Source: Bradyrhizobium guangzhouense (GTDB taxonomy: Bacteria; Pseudomonadota; Alphaproteobacteria; Rhizobiales; Xanthobacteraceae). From it: 64,000 nucleotides of DNA. The notes under the pieces are model-generated. The model had not been told where the DNA came from, made no database searches, and saw nothing but the letters and a program-made list of their open reading frames with translations. This document shows, piece by piece, positions 42,602 through 51,105 of the stretch. The DNA is taken from contig NZ_CP030053.1 in assembly GCF_004114955.1 (NCBI RefSeq), positions 6,736,001-6,800,000 of the forward strand, written 5' to 3'. Every line of letters starts with the position of its first letter. Position 1 is the stretch's first letter. Both the position numbers and the translations under genes were made by a program.

Positions 42602-42722
42602 CGTCGTCCTGGCGAAAGCCAGGACCCATTACCCCGAATGCCTGTGACTACGAGAGATCGTGACTGCCATCGAGAAAAACAGCGGGGCCGCGGCGTATGG
42701 GTCCTGGCTTTCGTCAGGACGC
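42602..42722. repeat. Inverted pair of dispersed repeat units
   Basis: CGTCCTGGCGAAAGCCAGGA followed by CCCATTACCCC (from 42604) faces an inverted copy GGGTCCTGGCTTTCGTCAGG near 42699. The unit matches the one at 13851-13882. Together they could form a long hairpin between YjbQ and the next gene. Confidence 0.75.
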
Positions 42723-42729
42723 AGAAGTG

Positions 42730-43248
42730 TCAAATCTTCCCCGACACGTCCCTCTGTACGCGGTTGGCCATGTCGATCAGCCGGCGCCAGGCTTTTTCCA
42801 GGAACGACATCATGCGGTCCATGTCCTGGTCGCTCGGCAGCGGAATCTCGAGCTTGCGGTCGCCCTCGGCGACCTTTGGCTCGGCCTTTTTCAGCGGGTC
42901 GGACTTCGGCAGCGCCTCGTCGATCTTGCCCGATACGGTCGGCCCTGCGGCCAATTGCCCCTTCAGCTTCTCGACCTCGGCCTGGAGGCGGCCGATCTCG
43001 GCATCGAGCGCTGAGCGCTCGTCGGGCACGGCGTAGCAGGCCCAGCCGGAGCCGTTCTTGCTGCAGGTCGAGACCCTGCCGGTGCGGGTGTCGAGCCGCA
43101 GCACGCCCTCGGGGATCGGCGTCATGGTGTAGCGGCCATTTTCGCCCTCAGGCGCCGATTGCGCGGCAACCAGGCTGCCGCTGACGGAAGTCGCGACGAC
43201 GATCGCCGCCGCCAGCCATGATGTTGTGGATGATTTCGCCGGCCTCAT
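42730..43248 (-). CDS. Exported coiled-coil hypothetical protein
   Basis: The 172-residue product has a signal peptide MRPAKSSTTSWLAAAIVVAT ending near VAAQ. The mature protein contains a short beta segment with a cysteine pair (CSKNGSGWACY), a coiled coil (DERSALDAEIGRLQAEVEKLKGQL) and a Pro/Lys-rich linker (PKSDPLKKAEPK). It ends in an amphipathic helix FLEKAWRRLIDMANRVQR. It is likely periplasmic. No enzymatic motif is present. GGAGAGGG precedes the chosen start. It lies just upstream of, and divergent from, the atp genes. Confidence 0.75.
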   Translation of the reverse strand: MRPAKSSTTSWLAAAIVVATSVSGSLVAAQSAPEGENGRYTMTPIPEGVLRLDTRTGRVSTCSKNGSGWACYAVPDERSALDAEIGRLQAEVEKLKGQLAAGPTVSGKIDEALPKSDPLKKAEPKVAEGDRKLEIPLPSDQDMDRMMSFLEKAWRRLIDMANRVQRDVSGKI

Positions 43249-43633
43249 TGCCCTCTCCGCCACGCTGCGCAGGTGGCGCATAACCCAAATTCTACACCCC
43301 GGCGGAGAGCCGCGCATCGCCCGCTCGCGCGAATCCGCCGCCAAAAACCGCTTCGGCAAAATCAACTGTAACGGCCGTCCCTTTGATCCCGTGAGCGCGG
43401 CGAAATGTCGGCCACGGCGGCGGATCGCGCGGCGAGCTGCTGCGGTGCGGCGTCACGCTGTGTGCAGCGCTCGTGTGCGGGTCAATATCTCCAATAAAAT
43501 CAGATATATAGCCGATCACGACGCGATCGTGACTTGGCTTGACTTGATTATGTGCGGTCAGTATGGTCCGCGCGGCTTTTGAGGGTGGCGGGCGTAATTT
43601 CCATTCAACCGCAGCGTTTCGGGTCTTCGTGGC
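43249..43633. other. Divergent intergenic stretch with atp promoter
   Basis: This 385-base gap lies between the leftward coiled-coil protein gene and atpI. No gene is seen. It holds the candidate atp promoter and inverted repeat listed at 43516-43566. Confidence 0.6.
43516..43566 (+). promoter_or_regulatory. Candidate atp promoter with adjacent inverted repeat
   Basis: CTTGAC (43538-43543), a 17-nt spacer and GTATGG (43561-43566) fit the CTTGAC-N17-CTATAT rhizobial housekeeping pattern only partly at the -10. Immediately upstream is TCACGA-N5-TCGTGA (43516-43532), a possible operator. The atpI start is at 43634. Confidence 0.45.
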
Positions 43634-44008
43634 ATGGCTCAGGACACGGGACACAGCGGGAATGGAGATCGCGATAGATCGCCCGAGGAAGCTGCGCTTT
43701 CCGAACGGCTCGGAAGTCTCGATCAGCGGTTGTCCGAATTTCGCGGCCGCCACATCAAGACCGAGCAACCCGCAGGTGACGGTGGAGACGGAGCGGCCAG
43801 AGCCTCGGCGATGGCGCTTGGTTTTCGGTTATCTTCCGAGTTGGTCGCCGGTGTCGCTGTCGGAGCGGGGATTGGCTGGGGTTTCGACCGCTTGCTGTCG
43901 ACGTCGCCTTTCGGATTTATCGTGTTCATGCTGCTGGGCTTCGTGGCCGGCGTGGTGAACGTGGTGAGGTCGGCGGGCGCAGGTCAGAACAGGCGCGGTG
44001 GTTCGTAA
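43634..44008 (+). CDS. atpI: ATP synthase protein I
   Basis: The 124-residue product has an N-terminal charged tail ([20 protein letters not shown]) and two TM helices near residues 65-105, with [36 protein letters not shown]. AtpI assists assembly of the c-ring and is encoded first in the F0 operon. It lies 114 bases upstream of atpB. The product matches the alphaproteobacterial AtpI type. Confidence 0.9.
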   Translation: MAQDTGHSGNGDRDRSPEEAALSERLGSLDQRLSEFRGRHIKTEQPAGDGGDGAARASAMALGFRLSSELVAGVAVGAGIGWGFDRLLSTSPFGFIVFMLLGFVAGVVNVVRSAGAGQNRRGGS

Positions 44009-44122
44009 AGCCGATCCGACCCACGGAGAGGAATTGTCGCGCCGGTTTCGCCGGTGCGGGCCGGCCCGGCCGGCAGACCGAGACACGCCGGCTCGTCCGG
44101 CAGACCAAGAGATGCCGCGCCG

Positions 44123-44872
44123 ATGAAAATCGATCCAATCCACCAGTTCAACATCGAGCCTCTCTTCACGATCGGCCATATCGGCCATCAGACGATCGCA
44201 TTCACCAATTCATCGCTCTACATGCTGGTGGCCGTCGCCGTCATCTCGATCCTGATGTTGGCCAGCGGCACGCAGCTGGTTCCGGGCCGCCTGCAGTCGG
44301 TCGCCGAAATCTCCTACGAGTTCGTCGCCTCGACCATCCGTTCGACCGCCGGCACGGAAGGCATGAAGTTCTTCCCGCTGGTCTTCTCGATCTTCATGTT
44401 CCTCTGCGTCTCGAACCTCGTCGGCGTCATCCCCTATACCTTCACGATCTCGAGCCATCTGATCGTGACCGTCGCGCTGGCGCTGCTGGTGTTCTTCACG
44501 GTGCTGATCTACGGCGTCGCCAAGAACGGCCTGAAGTTCTTCAAGATTTTCGTTCCTCACGGCGTCCCCGGCTACATCCTGCCGCTGGTCATGTTCATCG
44601 AAATCCTGTCGTTCTTCCTGCGGCCGGTTTCCCACAGCGTCCGTCTGTTCGCCAACATGCTGGCGGGCCATATCGCGCTCAAGGTGTTCGCGGGCTTCGT
44701 CGCCATGCTGGGCTTCTCGCTCGGCGCGATCGGCTGGGTCGGCGGCGTGCTGCCGCTGGCGCTCACGATCTCGCTCTACGCGCTCGAGATCCTGGTCGCG
44801 TTCCTGCAAGCTTATGTGTTTGCGATCCTGACCTGCATCTACCTCAACGACGCCATTCATCCGGGACACTGA
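44123..44872 (+). CDS. atpB: F0F1 ATP synthase subunit a
   Basis: The 249-residue membrane protein forms the proton half-channels against the c-ring. The catalytic arginine region reads [20 protein letters not shown] near residue 172 and the C-terminal [24 protein letters not shown] near residue 225. About six TM segments are seen. The ribosome site before ATG 44123 is weak. A short direct repeat (CCGGCAGACC) occurs twice in the leader at 44078-44107. Confidence 0.96.
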   Translation: MKIDPIHQFNIEPLFTIGHIGHQTIAFTNSSLYMLVAVAVISILMLASGTQLVPGRLQSVAEISYEFVASTIRSTAGTEGMKFFPLVFSIFMFLCVSNLVGVIPYTFTISSHLIVTVALALLVFFTVLIYGVAKNGLKFFKIFVPHGVPGYILPLVMFIEILSFFLRPVSHSVRLFANMLAGHIALKVFAGFVAMLGFSLGAIGWVGGVLPLALTISLYALEILVAFLQAYVFAILTCIYLNDAIHPGH

Positions 44873-44925
44873 GCGGTCCGGGGAATTTCCACCCAAAACC
44901 CAATCTTTCTTCCAAGGAGTCTAAA

Positions 44926-45153
44926 ATGGATCCGACAGCAGCAAAACTTATCGGCGCGGGCATCGCATGCATCGGCATGGGCGGCGCGGGCGTCGGCGTC
45001 GGCGTGATCTTCGGTAACTACCTCGCCGCAGCCGTTCGCAACCCGTCGGCTGCCCAGGGCCAGTTCGGCAACCTGATCTTCGGCTTCGCCGTGACCGAAG
45101 CGCTCGGCATCTTCTCGCTGCTGATCGCGCTGCTTCTGCTGTTCGTTTTCTAA
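44926..45153 (+). CDS. atpE: F0F1 ATP synthase subunit c
   Basis: The 75-residue c-ring subunit has two TM helices joined by the cytoplasmic loop [11 protein letters not shown]. The proton-carrying carboxylate is Glu58 in [16 protein letters not shown] precedes the start, the strongest ribosome site in this operon, as expected because many copies are needed per complex. Confidence 0.97.
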   Translation: MDPTAAKLIGAGIACIGMGGAGVGVGVIFGNYLAAAVRNPSAAQGQFGNLIFGFAVTEALGIFSLLIALLLLFVF

Positions 45154-45213
45154 AGAACGACTTCTTCGCGCCGCTTCATCCGAAGCGGCGCGTGACAGCA
45201 ACAGGAGTACTCC

Positions 45214-45780
45214 ATGGCCGAGAGTCATGGCGAGGCGAAAGCTCCGGAGACCGGCGCCCACACCGAAGCCGACGGCGGTCATCACGCCGGCGCGTTTCCG
45301 CCGTTCGACAGCAGCACCTTCGCTTCGCAGCTGGTGTCGCTCGCGATCTTCTTCGTCGCGCTTTACGTGATCGTGTCCAAGCTCGCTCTGCCGAAGGTCG
45401 GCGGTGCGATCGAAGCGCGTCAGAACAAGATCGAGGGTGACCTCGCCGAGGCGCAGACGCTGAAGGACCAGTCCGAAGCGGCGCTGAAGGCCTACGAAGG
45501 CGAGCTCGCTTCGGCGCGTTCGCGGGCGCAGGCCATCGGCAACGAATCCCGCGACAAGGCGAATGCGCAGGCGGACGCCGAGCGCAAGGCGCTGGAAGAG
45601 CAATTGGCGACCAAGCTCGCCGAGGCGGAGAAGACCATCGCCTCGACCCGCACGGCCGCCATGAGCAATGTCCGAGGCATCGCGGCCGATGCGGCAGGCA
45701 CCATCGTGCAGCAGCTCACGGGCGTCGTTCCGGACGCAGCGTCGGTCAATGCCGCCGTTGATGCGTCCTTGAAGGGTTAG
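45214..45780 (+). CDS. F0F1 ATP synthase subunit b' (second b-type subunit)
   Basis: The 188-residue product has one N-terminal TM (residues about 48-66, [20 protein letters not shown]) after a His-rich leader, then a long charged coiled coil ([25 protein letters not shown]) that makes the peripheral stalk. Two different b-type subunits (b' and b) in tandem are typical of photosynthetic and alphaproteobacterial ATP synthases. AGGAG precedes the ATG. Confidence 0.93.
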   Translation: MAESHGEAKAPETGAHTEADGGHHAGAFPPFDSSTFASQLVSLAIFFVALYVIVSKLALPKVGGAIEARQNKIEGDLAEAQTLKDQSEAALKAYEGELASARSRAQAIGNESRDKANAQADAERKALEEQLATKLAEAEKTIASTRTAAMSNVRGIAADAAGTIVQQLTGVVPDAASVNAAVDASLKG

Positions 45781-45785
45781 TCGAT

Positions 45786-46271
45786 ATGTTCTTCGAACCT
45801 GAAACATGGGTTGCCGTCGCCTTCGTCATCCTGATGATCGTGTTCGGCTATGTCGGGGTCTTCAAGAGCGCGATGTCGGCGCTCGACAAGCGCGCCGAGC
45901 GCATCAAGGCCGAGCTCGACGATGCGACGCGCCTCAAGCAGGAAGCCGCCAAGGTTCTGGCCGACTACAAGGCCCGCAGCGCCTCGGCCGAACGCGAGGC
46001 CGCCGACATCATCGCCAACGCCAAGAGCGAAGCCGAGCGCATCGCGGCCGAGGCCAAGGCGAAGATGGAAGACTTCGTCGCCCGCCGTACCAAGACCGCG
46101 GAGAGCAAGATCGCGCTCGCCGAGGCCCAGGCGCTGGCCGATGTCCGCGCCGCAGCCGCGGAAGCCGCCGTGCAGGCCGCCTCCACGATCCTGTCGCAAT
46201 CGGTCAAGGGACAGGTCGCCGACGATCTGCTCGCCAAGGGCATCACCGAGGTTCGCCAGAAGCTGAACTGA
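45786..46271 (+). CDS. atpF: F0F1 ATP synthase subunit b
   Basis: The 161-residue peripheral-stalk subunit has an N-terminal TM ([20 protein letters not shown]) and an alanine/lysine/glutamate-rich coiled coil through residue 150, as in b subunits. It starts five bases after the b' stop. The operon ends at a terminator at 46292-46324; the F1 genes are not in the window. Confidence 0.95.
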   Translation: MFFEPETWVAVAFVILMIVFGYVGVFKSAMSALDKRAERIKAELDDATRLKQEAAKVLADYKARSASAEREAADIIANAKSEAERIAAEAKAKMEDFVARRTKTAESKIALAEAQALADVRAAAAEAAVQAASTILSQSVKGQVADDLLAKGITEVRQKLN

Positions 46272-46291
46272 GGATAGAAGCCTCACCCATC

Positions 46292-46324
46292 AAAAAGCCG
46301 GCGCTGATAGCGCCGGCTTTTTTG
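46292..46324 (+). terminator. Terminator of the atp F0 operon
   Basis: AGCCGGCGCT pairs with AGCGCCGGCT over a GAT loop, followed by a run of T residues; AAAAA precedes it. Confidence 0.92.
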
Positions 46325-46357
46325 TTTGTGCGAGGTTGCATCTCCAAACGAGCTGTC

Positions 46358-46455
46358 ATCGCCCGATTTAATCGGGCGATCCAGTACTCCGAGACGATTG
46401 TGACTCCTCGATAAGCCGCGGCCTACTGGATGCCCCGGTCAAGCCGGGGCACGAC
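46358..46455. repeat. Hairpin repeats between convergent genes
   Basis: ATCGCCCGAT-TTA-ATCGGGCGAT (46358-46380) is a perfect hairpin. GCCCCGG-tcaa-GCCGGGGC lies at about 46430-46447 within a unit like those at 29401 and 30683. They lie between the atp operon and the next, convergent gene. Confidence 0.7.
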
Positions 46456-46470
46456 AGCTGAGCGAGTGGC

Positions 46471-47112
46471 CTACTTCTTCTTCCGCACCTTCGGCTCGGG
46501 GCCCAGCGCCTGCGGGTCGAAGCCGACATAGAAGATGTAGGAATCGGCAACCGCCGCCGACGGCACCGGATAGGAGAGGTCCTCGGCGACGAAGGTAAAG
46601 GGCACGCTGCCGCCCTCCGTCATCTCGACCGTGGTCCGGTAGGCCTTCGAGGCGATCACCTTCTCGCCGACGCCGCCCTGCACGACAGCGACACGCAGGG
46701 GGACTTCGACCGTCGCAGGTGCGCCCGCGGGGCCAGCGATGACGCGGCCCTGGATGCCGATGTGCGCCGTGATCTCGCTGCCATTGCGGATGCATTCGCG
46801 CGCCATCTTGCTGATCGAGGCCTGGAAGCGCACGTCGTTGCCGACCGCCGCCTTGCCGGTCGCGCCGACGCCATAGGTGGACGCTCCGGCGCGCACCGTG
46901 ACCTGCGGGCAATCGATTTCGTCATCGGCAGGCGCGCCCGGCGCGGGCGCAGGCTTGGCAGGCTCGTCGGGTTTGCCACCAAACAGGCTCTTGAAGCGGT
47001 CGGTCAGCGATTGCGCTGCGACCGGCGACACGGCCGCAAATGACACCGACAGCGCCAGCGCGATCACCGGACCCCGCCGCAGCGCATTCCGCAATGATCG
47101 AAGTTCATTCAT
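46471..47112 (-). CDS. Exported conserved hypothetical protein
   Basis: The 213-residue product has an N-terminal signal (residues about 10-34, ending SPVAAQ). A Pro/Ala-rich linker (KPDEPAKPAPAPGAPADDE) is followed by a beta-rich domain with two cysteines (EIDCPQVTV and MARECIRNGSEITAH) and a Lys-rich C-terminus. It is likely periplasmic or outer-membrane associated. Bradyrhizobial relatives are uncharacterised. GGAG lies upstream of ATG 47112. Confidence 0.7.
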   Translation of the reverse strand: MNELRSLRNALRRGPVIALALSVSFAAVSPVAAQSLTDRFKSLFGGKPDEPAKPAPAPGAPADDEIDCPQVTVRAGASTYGVGATGKAAVGNDVRFQASISKMARECIRNGSEITAHIGIQGRVIAGPAGAPATVEVPLRVAVVQGGVGEKVIASKAYRTTVEMTEGGSVPFTFVAEDLSYPVPSAAVADSYIFYVGFDPQALGPEPKVRKKK

Positions 47113-47229
47113 GGACGCCAGTACTCCATCACGACATCCCGGCCGATCGGCCGGCTCGTGCGGGTTATATCGCCAAAATCGGCGATCCCAAGGCAGTAAA
47201 AAGTGGTGATCCCGGCGCGCAGGGGTAGC

Positions 47230-47817
47230 TCAGCCGCGGAAATCCTCGTGCAGCAGGCCGAACAGCAGATGGTCCTGCCAGACCCCGTTGATGCAGAGAT
47301 AGCGGCGCGCCAGCCCCTCGCGGGAGAAGCCGCACTTCTCCAGCACCCGGATCGACGGCGCATTGGTGGGGATGCAGGCGGCCTCGACCCGGTGCAGATT
47401 GAGCTCGCCGAACAGCGTCGGCAGCAGCACCCGGAGCGCTGCGGTCATGTAGCCGCGATGGGCATGCGGCTGGCCGACCCAATAGCCGATGGTGCCGGCC
47501 TGAACAATGCCGCGCCGGACATTGGCCAGCGTGATGCCGCCGACCATGGCGCCGTCGAGCTCACGGAAGATCAGGAAGGGATAGGAGCGGTCCGCGGCGA
47601 TGTCCTCGGAATAGCGGCGCAGGCGGCGACGGAAGCCGGAGCGGGTGAGATCGTCCGACGGCCAGATCGGCTCCCACGGCGTCAGATAATCGCGGCTGGT
47701 CTCGCGCAGATGCGCCCATTGCAGGAAGTCCGACATCTGCGGCGCGCGCAGCAACAATCCGTTGCCGCGGGGGGCGAGAGCAGCAGGTCCACTGGACGGC
47801 AGGCGAAACAGGGCCAT
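47230..47817 (-). CDS. GNAT-family N-acetyltransferase (RimJ/RimL-like)
   Basis: The 195-residue enzyme has the GNAT fold: SYPFLIFRELDGAMVGGITL near residue 78, GYWVGQPHAHRGYMTAALRVLL near residue 110 (acetyl-CoA pyrophosphate loop with a degenerate Q/RxxGxG), HRVEAACIPTNAPSIRVLEKCGF near residue 142 and a C-terminal aromatic YLCINGVWQDH. RimJ/RimL enzymes acetylate ribosomal-protein N-termini; other substrates are possible. It lies downstream of the M16 protease gene on the same strand. Confidence 0.9.
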   Translation of the reverse strand: MALFRLPSSGPAALAPRGNGLLLRAPQMSDFLQWAHLRETSRDYLTPWEPIWPSDDLTRSGFRRRLRRYSEDIAADRSYPFLIFRELDGAMVGGITLANVRRGIVQAGTIGYWVGQPHAHRGYMTAALRVLLPTLFGELNLHRVEAACIPTNAPSIRVLEKCGFSREGLARRYLCINGVWQDHLLFGLLHEDFRG

Positions 47818-47874
47818 GGTGATGCTTCCCGGGGTGGGCGTACGCCAGCGCGGCTCCTGGTGCAGCCGCGCCTT

Positions 47875-49164
47875 TTAGTGAAGCCGCGCCTTGGCGCGCG
47901 CCCGGGTCAATCCTTCCGCAAAAGATACCGCCGTGTCCAGACCCCTGCCGCTGCCTAATGCGACAACTGCAGGGCGGCTGCGCGAAAGCAGCGCACGCGC
48001 CGCATCGCGGGTCGATTCGACGCTGACGGCATCGATCCGGGCCACCAGCTCCTGCACGGTCTGCGGCCGCCCATAGGCCAGCACGTGCCGGGCGAGCTGC
48101 TCGGCGCGCGAGGAGCAGCTCTCCAGCGCCATCAGCAGCCCCGCCTTCATCTGCGCCTTGGCGCGGGCGATCTCGGCCTCGGTCAGGGTCTCGACCGAAT
48201 CATTCATGATATCGACCACGACCTCCATCATTTCGGGCGCGTCGGCGGGATCGGTGCCGGTGTAGAGGCCGAAGAAGCCGGTGTCGGTATAGGGCGCGTG
48301 GAACGAGTAGATCGAATAGCAGAGGCCGCGCTTCTCGCGCACCTCCTGGAACAGTCGCGACGACATTCCGCCGCCGAGGATGTTGGTGAAGACCTGCAGC
48401 GAGAACAGCGACAGATCGGTCTGCGGCACGCCTTCCAGCGCCAGCGTCAGATGCGCCTGCTCGAGCTCGCGATGCACGACCTTGACGCCGCCCTTGCCGA
48501 ACTGAGCTGCCTGCGGCTTCGGCCCCGGCGTTGCCTCGAAGCTCGCAAAGCGCTTCTCGGCCTCGGCGACGACCTGCTTGTGATCGACGGCGCCGGCCGC
48601 CGCCACCACCATGTCGGGGCCGCGATAATGCGTCGACAGGTAGCTCCGCAGCGAGTCGCGATTGAAGCTTTTGAGCGTCTTGGCGGTGCCGAGCAGCGAG
48701 CGGCCCATCGGCTGGTCGGGATAGCAGAGCTCGTTGAGATGCTCGAACACGACGTCGTCGGGCGTGTCCTGCGCCGCGCCGATCTCCTGCACGATGACGT
48801 TCTTCTCGCGCTCGAGCTCGTCGGGCTCGAAGGCGGGATTGGCGAGAATGTCGGCGAGCACGTCGAGCGCCAAGGGCACGTCGGCCTTCATCACCCGGGC
48901 ATAATAGGACGTGGTCTCGGTCGACGTCCCGGCGTTGAGGTCGCCGCCGACCGCCTCGATCTCCTCGACGATTTCACGCGAGGAGCGAGCGGTGGTGCCC
49001 TTGAAGGCCATGTGTTCGAGCAGATGCGAGATGCCGTGCTCGTTCGGCTTCTCGTCGCGGCCACCGACGCCGGCCCAGACGCCGAGCGCGGCGGTCTCCA
49101 GATGCGGCATGTTGTCGGTGACGACGGTCAGGCCGGAGGCAAGCTTGGAAATCTCGACGCTCAT
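47875..49164 (-). CDS. M16-family zinc protease (processing-peptidase-like)
   Basis: This 429-residue metallopeptidase has the inverted zinc motif HLLEHMAFKGT near residue 47 and the late Glu ligand about 77 residues downstream, followed by an R/Y loop (GGGMSSRLFQEVREKRGLCYSIYS). The length matches single-subunit M16B proteases related to mitochondrial processing peptidase beta and to PqqF-like enzymes. It starts inside the stop of thrC (ATGA at 49161-49164), a coupling seen in many alphaproteobacteria. The substrate is unknown. Confidence 0.92.
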   Translation of the reverse strand: MSVEISKLASGLTVVTDNMPHLETAALGVWAGVGGRDEKPNEHGISHLLEHMAFKGTTARSSREIVEEIEAVGGDLNAGTSTETTSYYARVMKADVPLALDVLADILANPAFEPDELEREKNVIVQEIGAAQDTPDDVVFEHLNELCYPDQPMGRSLLGTAKTLKSFNRDSLRSYLSTHYRGPDMVVAAAGAVDHKQVVAEAEKRFASFEATPGPKPQAAQFGKGGVKVVHRELEQAHLTLALEGVPQTDLSLFSLQVFTNILGGGMSSRLFQEVREKRGLCYSIYSFHAPYTDTGFFGLYTGTDPADAPEMMEVVVDIMNDSVETLTEAEIARAKAQMKAGLLMALESCSSRAEQLARHVLAYGRPQTVQELVARIDAVSVESTRDAARALLSRSRPAVVALGSGRGLDTAVSFAEGLTRARAKARLH

Positions 49165-50579
49165 CCGGCAACTCCCTGTTTTGCGGCGCGGCTGACCGAC
49201 AGCACGAACCGCTCGACCTCGGCCTGATCGTTCTTCATCACCTTCATATGTTCTGGTTTGGTCATGAGGCCGTCGAGCCAGGCCGGCAGAAGCGGCCGCT
49301 GGCCGCAAGCGGTCTCCACGGCATCAGGGAATTTGGCGGGGTGCGCGGTCGAGAGCACGATGTTGGGCACGCTCGTGTCGGTGGTGTCGCGATCGGCGAC
49401 GGCGAGCGCGACGGCGGTGTGGGGATCAACGAGCTCGCCGGCCTCGCGCCAGGCGGCGCGGATCGCGGCCGCGGTCTCGGTCTCGTCGGCTCGGCCGGCG
49501 TCGAATTCCTCGCGGATCGCGGCGAGCATCGCGTCGGGCAGGACGAAGCGGCCCGACTGCTTCAACTGTTCCATCAGCCGGCGCACGCTCGAGGCATCGC
49601 GCTTGCCCGCCTCGAACAGCAGCCGCTCGAAATTCGAGGAGATCTGGATGTCCATCGACGGCGAAGCGGTCGCGTGCACCTCCCGCACCTCGTAGATGCC
49701 GGTCTTGAGCGTGCGGGCGAGGATGTCGTTGACGTTGGCGGCGATGCGCAGCGTGCGCACCGGAAGACCCATCCGCTTGGCGACATAGCCTGCAAAAATA
49801 TCGCCGAAATTGCCGGTCGGCACGATGAAGTCCACCGCCCGCGCCGGCGCACCGGCGGCCACCGCTGACGTGAAGTAGTAGACCACCTGGGCAACGATCC
49901 GCGCCCAGTTGATGGAATTGACGCCGGACAGCGAGGTCGCGTCGCGAAAGCGATGGTTGTTGAACATCCCCTTCACGAGCGCCTGGCAGTCGTCGAAATT
50001 GCCTTCGACGGCGAGCGCGTGGACATTGGCCGCGCCCGTCGTCGTCATCATGCGCTGCTGCACCTCGGAGATGCGCTTGTGCGGAAACAGCACGATGAGG
50101 TCGACATTCTCCAGCCCCGCGAAGGCTTCGACCGCGGCACCGCCGGTGTCGCCTGACGTTGCGACCACGATGGTGGTGCGTTGGCCGCGCTTGGCGAGCA
50201 CATGATCCATCAGCCGCGAGATCAGCTGCATCGCCACGTCCTTGAAGGCGAGCGTCGGACCGTGAAACAGCTCCAGCACGAATTGATGCGGCGACATCTG
50301 GCGCAGCGGCACCACGGCCGGATGACGGAAGGTGGCATAGGCCTCGTTCGCCATGCGGCCGAGCTCGGCGTCCGGAATCTCACCGCCGACGAACGGACGG
50401 ATGATTTCGACCGCGACCTCCCAATAAGGCCGACCGAAGAAGCCGGCGATGGTCTCCGTCGACAGCCGCGGCCAGGTCACCGGCACATACAGGCCGCCGT
50501 CGCGGGCAAGCCCGGTCAGCATCACGTCGCAGAAGCCAAGCTCAGGGGCCTCGCCCCGGGTCGAAATATAACGAGTCAA
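49161..50579 (-). CDS. thrC: Threonine synthase
   Basis: The 472-residue PLP enzyme converts O-phosphohomoserine to threonine. Family features are RYISTRGEAPELGFCDVMLTGLARDGGLYVP at the N-terminus (core ARDGGLYVP), the PLP-lysine segment HGPTLAFKDVAMQ near residue 110, ATSGDTGGAA near 147 and PTGNFGDIFAGY near 258. TTG at 50579 is chosen because GGAGGG lies a few bases upstream and the product then begins MTRYISTRG as in relatives. It overlaps the M16 gene by four bases. Confidence 0.95.
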   Translation of the reverse strand: MTRYISTRGEAPELGFCDVMLTGLARDGGLYVPVTWPRLSTETIAGFFGRPYWEVAVEIIRPFVGGEIPDAELGRMANEAYATFRHPAVVPLRQMSPHQFVLELFHGPTLAFKDVAMQLISRLMDHVLAKRGQRTTIVVATSGDTGGAAVEAFAGLENVDLIVLFPHKRISEVQQRMMTTTGAANVHALAVEGNFDDCQALVKGMFNNHRFRDATSLSGVNSINWARIVAQVVYYFTSAVAAGAPARAVDFIVPTGNFGDIFAGYVAKRMGLPVRTLRIAANVNDILARTLKTGIYEVREVHATASPSMDIQISSNFERLLFEAGKRDASSVRRLMEQLKQSGRFVLPDAMLAAIREEFDAGRADETETAAAIRAAWREAGELVDPHTAVALAVADRDTTDTSVPNIVLSTAHPAKFPDAVETACGQRPLLPAWLDGLMTKPEHMKVMKNDQAEVERFVLSVSRAAKQGVAG

Positions 50580-50702
50580 ACTGCCCTCCAAAGGCTGGCA
50601 CGGTCCCAGTCCGGGCCTTAAGCCTTTGATTTCACGATGTTCCTAGTTCAAGCCAGAGGCTTTGCGGCACCATAGAGTGTTTTGCAGGGCCGCACCATGC
50701 CC

Positions 50703-50811
50703 AACGAAAAAGGGCTGCGGCGATGCCGCAGCCCTTCTCTTGGAAGGTCTGTCGTTGATGTGTGCAGACCCGGTTTTCGTCGCGAGGCCGTCTGCCCCGA
50801 AAATCGCTGGT
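50703..50811 (-). ncRNA. Candidate small RNA, about 110 nt
   Basis: On the minus strand CTTGACG (about 50845-50839) and CGATAG (50822-50817), spaced by 17, fit a rhizobial housekeeping promoter moderately (4 of 6 at the -10). About 105-110 nt further a strong terminator occurs at 50707-50734. The span is not an evident gene and lies between thrC and a regulator gene. No known sRNA family was recognised. Confidence 0.4.
50707..50734 (-). terminator. Rho-independent terminator (minus strand)
   Basis: GGGCTGCGGC pairs with GCCGCAGCCC over a three-base loop; the minus-strand transcript then reads five U residues (AAAAA at 50707-50711 on the plus strand). It does not follow any annotated protein gene closely, which is the main reason for proposing an RNA gene. 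Confidence 0.85.
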
Positions 50812-51060
50812 TCGAGCTATCGTTTCCTGTCACGGAATCGTCAAGGAGAAAAACGGCGTGCGACACCAAATGTTCCAGTTTTTCCCGATAAGCCCGGGCG
50901 CAGCGTCGGCGATCGCGGCGCCCGGTGCCTGGCACCATTGCCTCTTTTTCCCGACGCTGCGCACGAACGAGGAACGAACGCCCGGCCGCCCCATTATGTC
51001 GGCGGAAGGTCTCCGCCGTCGTCCACCATTGCCCGGACGCGCGACAGGCCGGCCCGCCGA

Positions 51061-51094
51061 CTGAGCCGGCTGCATCCTGGAGCAGCCGGCTCAG
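51061..51094. terminator. 13-bp hairpin downstream of response-regulator gene
   Basis: CTGAGCCGGCTGC and GCAGCCGGCTCAG flank an eight-base loop, 12 bases after the regulator stop (minus strand). There is no T-tract, so termination is uncertain; it may stabilise the 3' end. Confidence 0.5.
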
Positions 51095-51105
51095 TCCCTG
51101 GCGGG

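Larger units (their letters stand above)
50580..51105. other. Intergenic stretch between thrC and response-regulator gene
   Basis: This 526-base gap contains a candidate small RNA (50703-50811, minus strand) with its own promoter-like sequence and terminator, and a 13-bp hairpin at 51061-51094. Several short open frames exist but show no protein-like composition. Confidence 0.55.

Noticed and set aside
50762..51064. 100-codon plus-strand frame between thrC and the regulator gene
   Set aside because: No ribosome site or coding-like composition was seen. The region is better explained by a small RNA and a hairpin.
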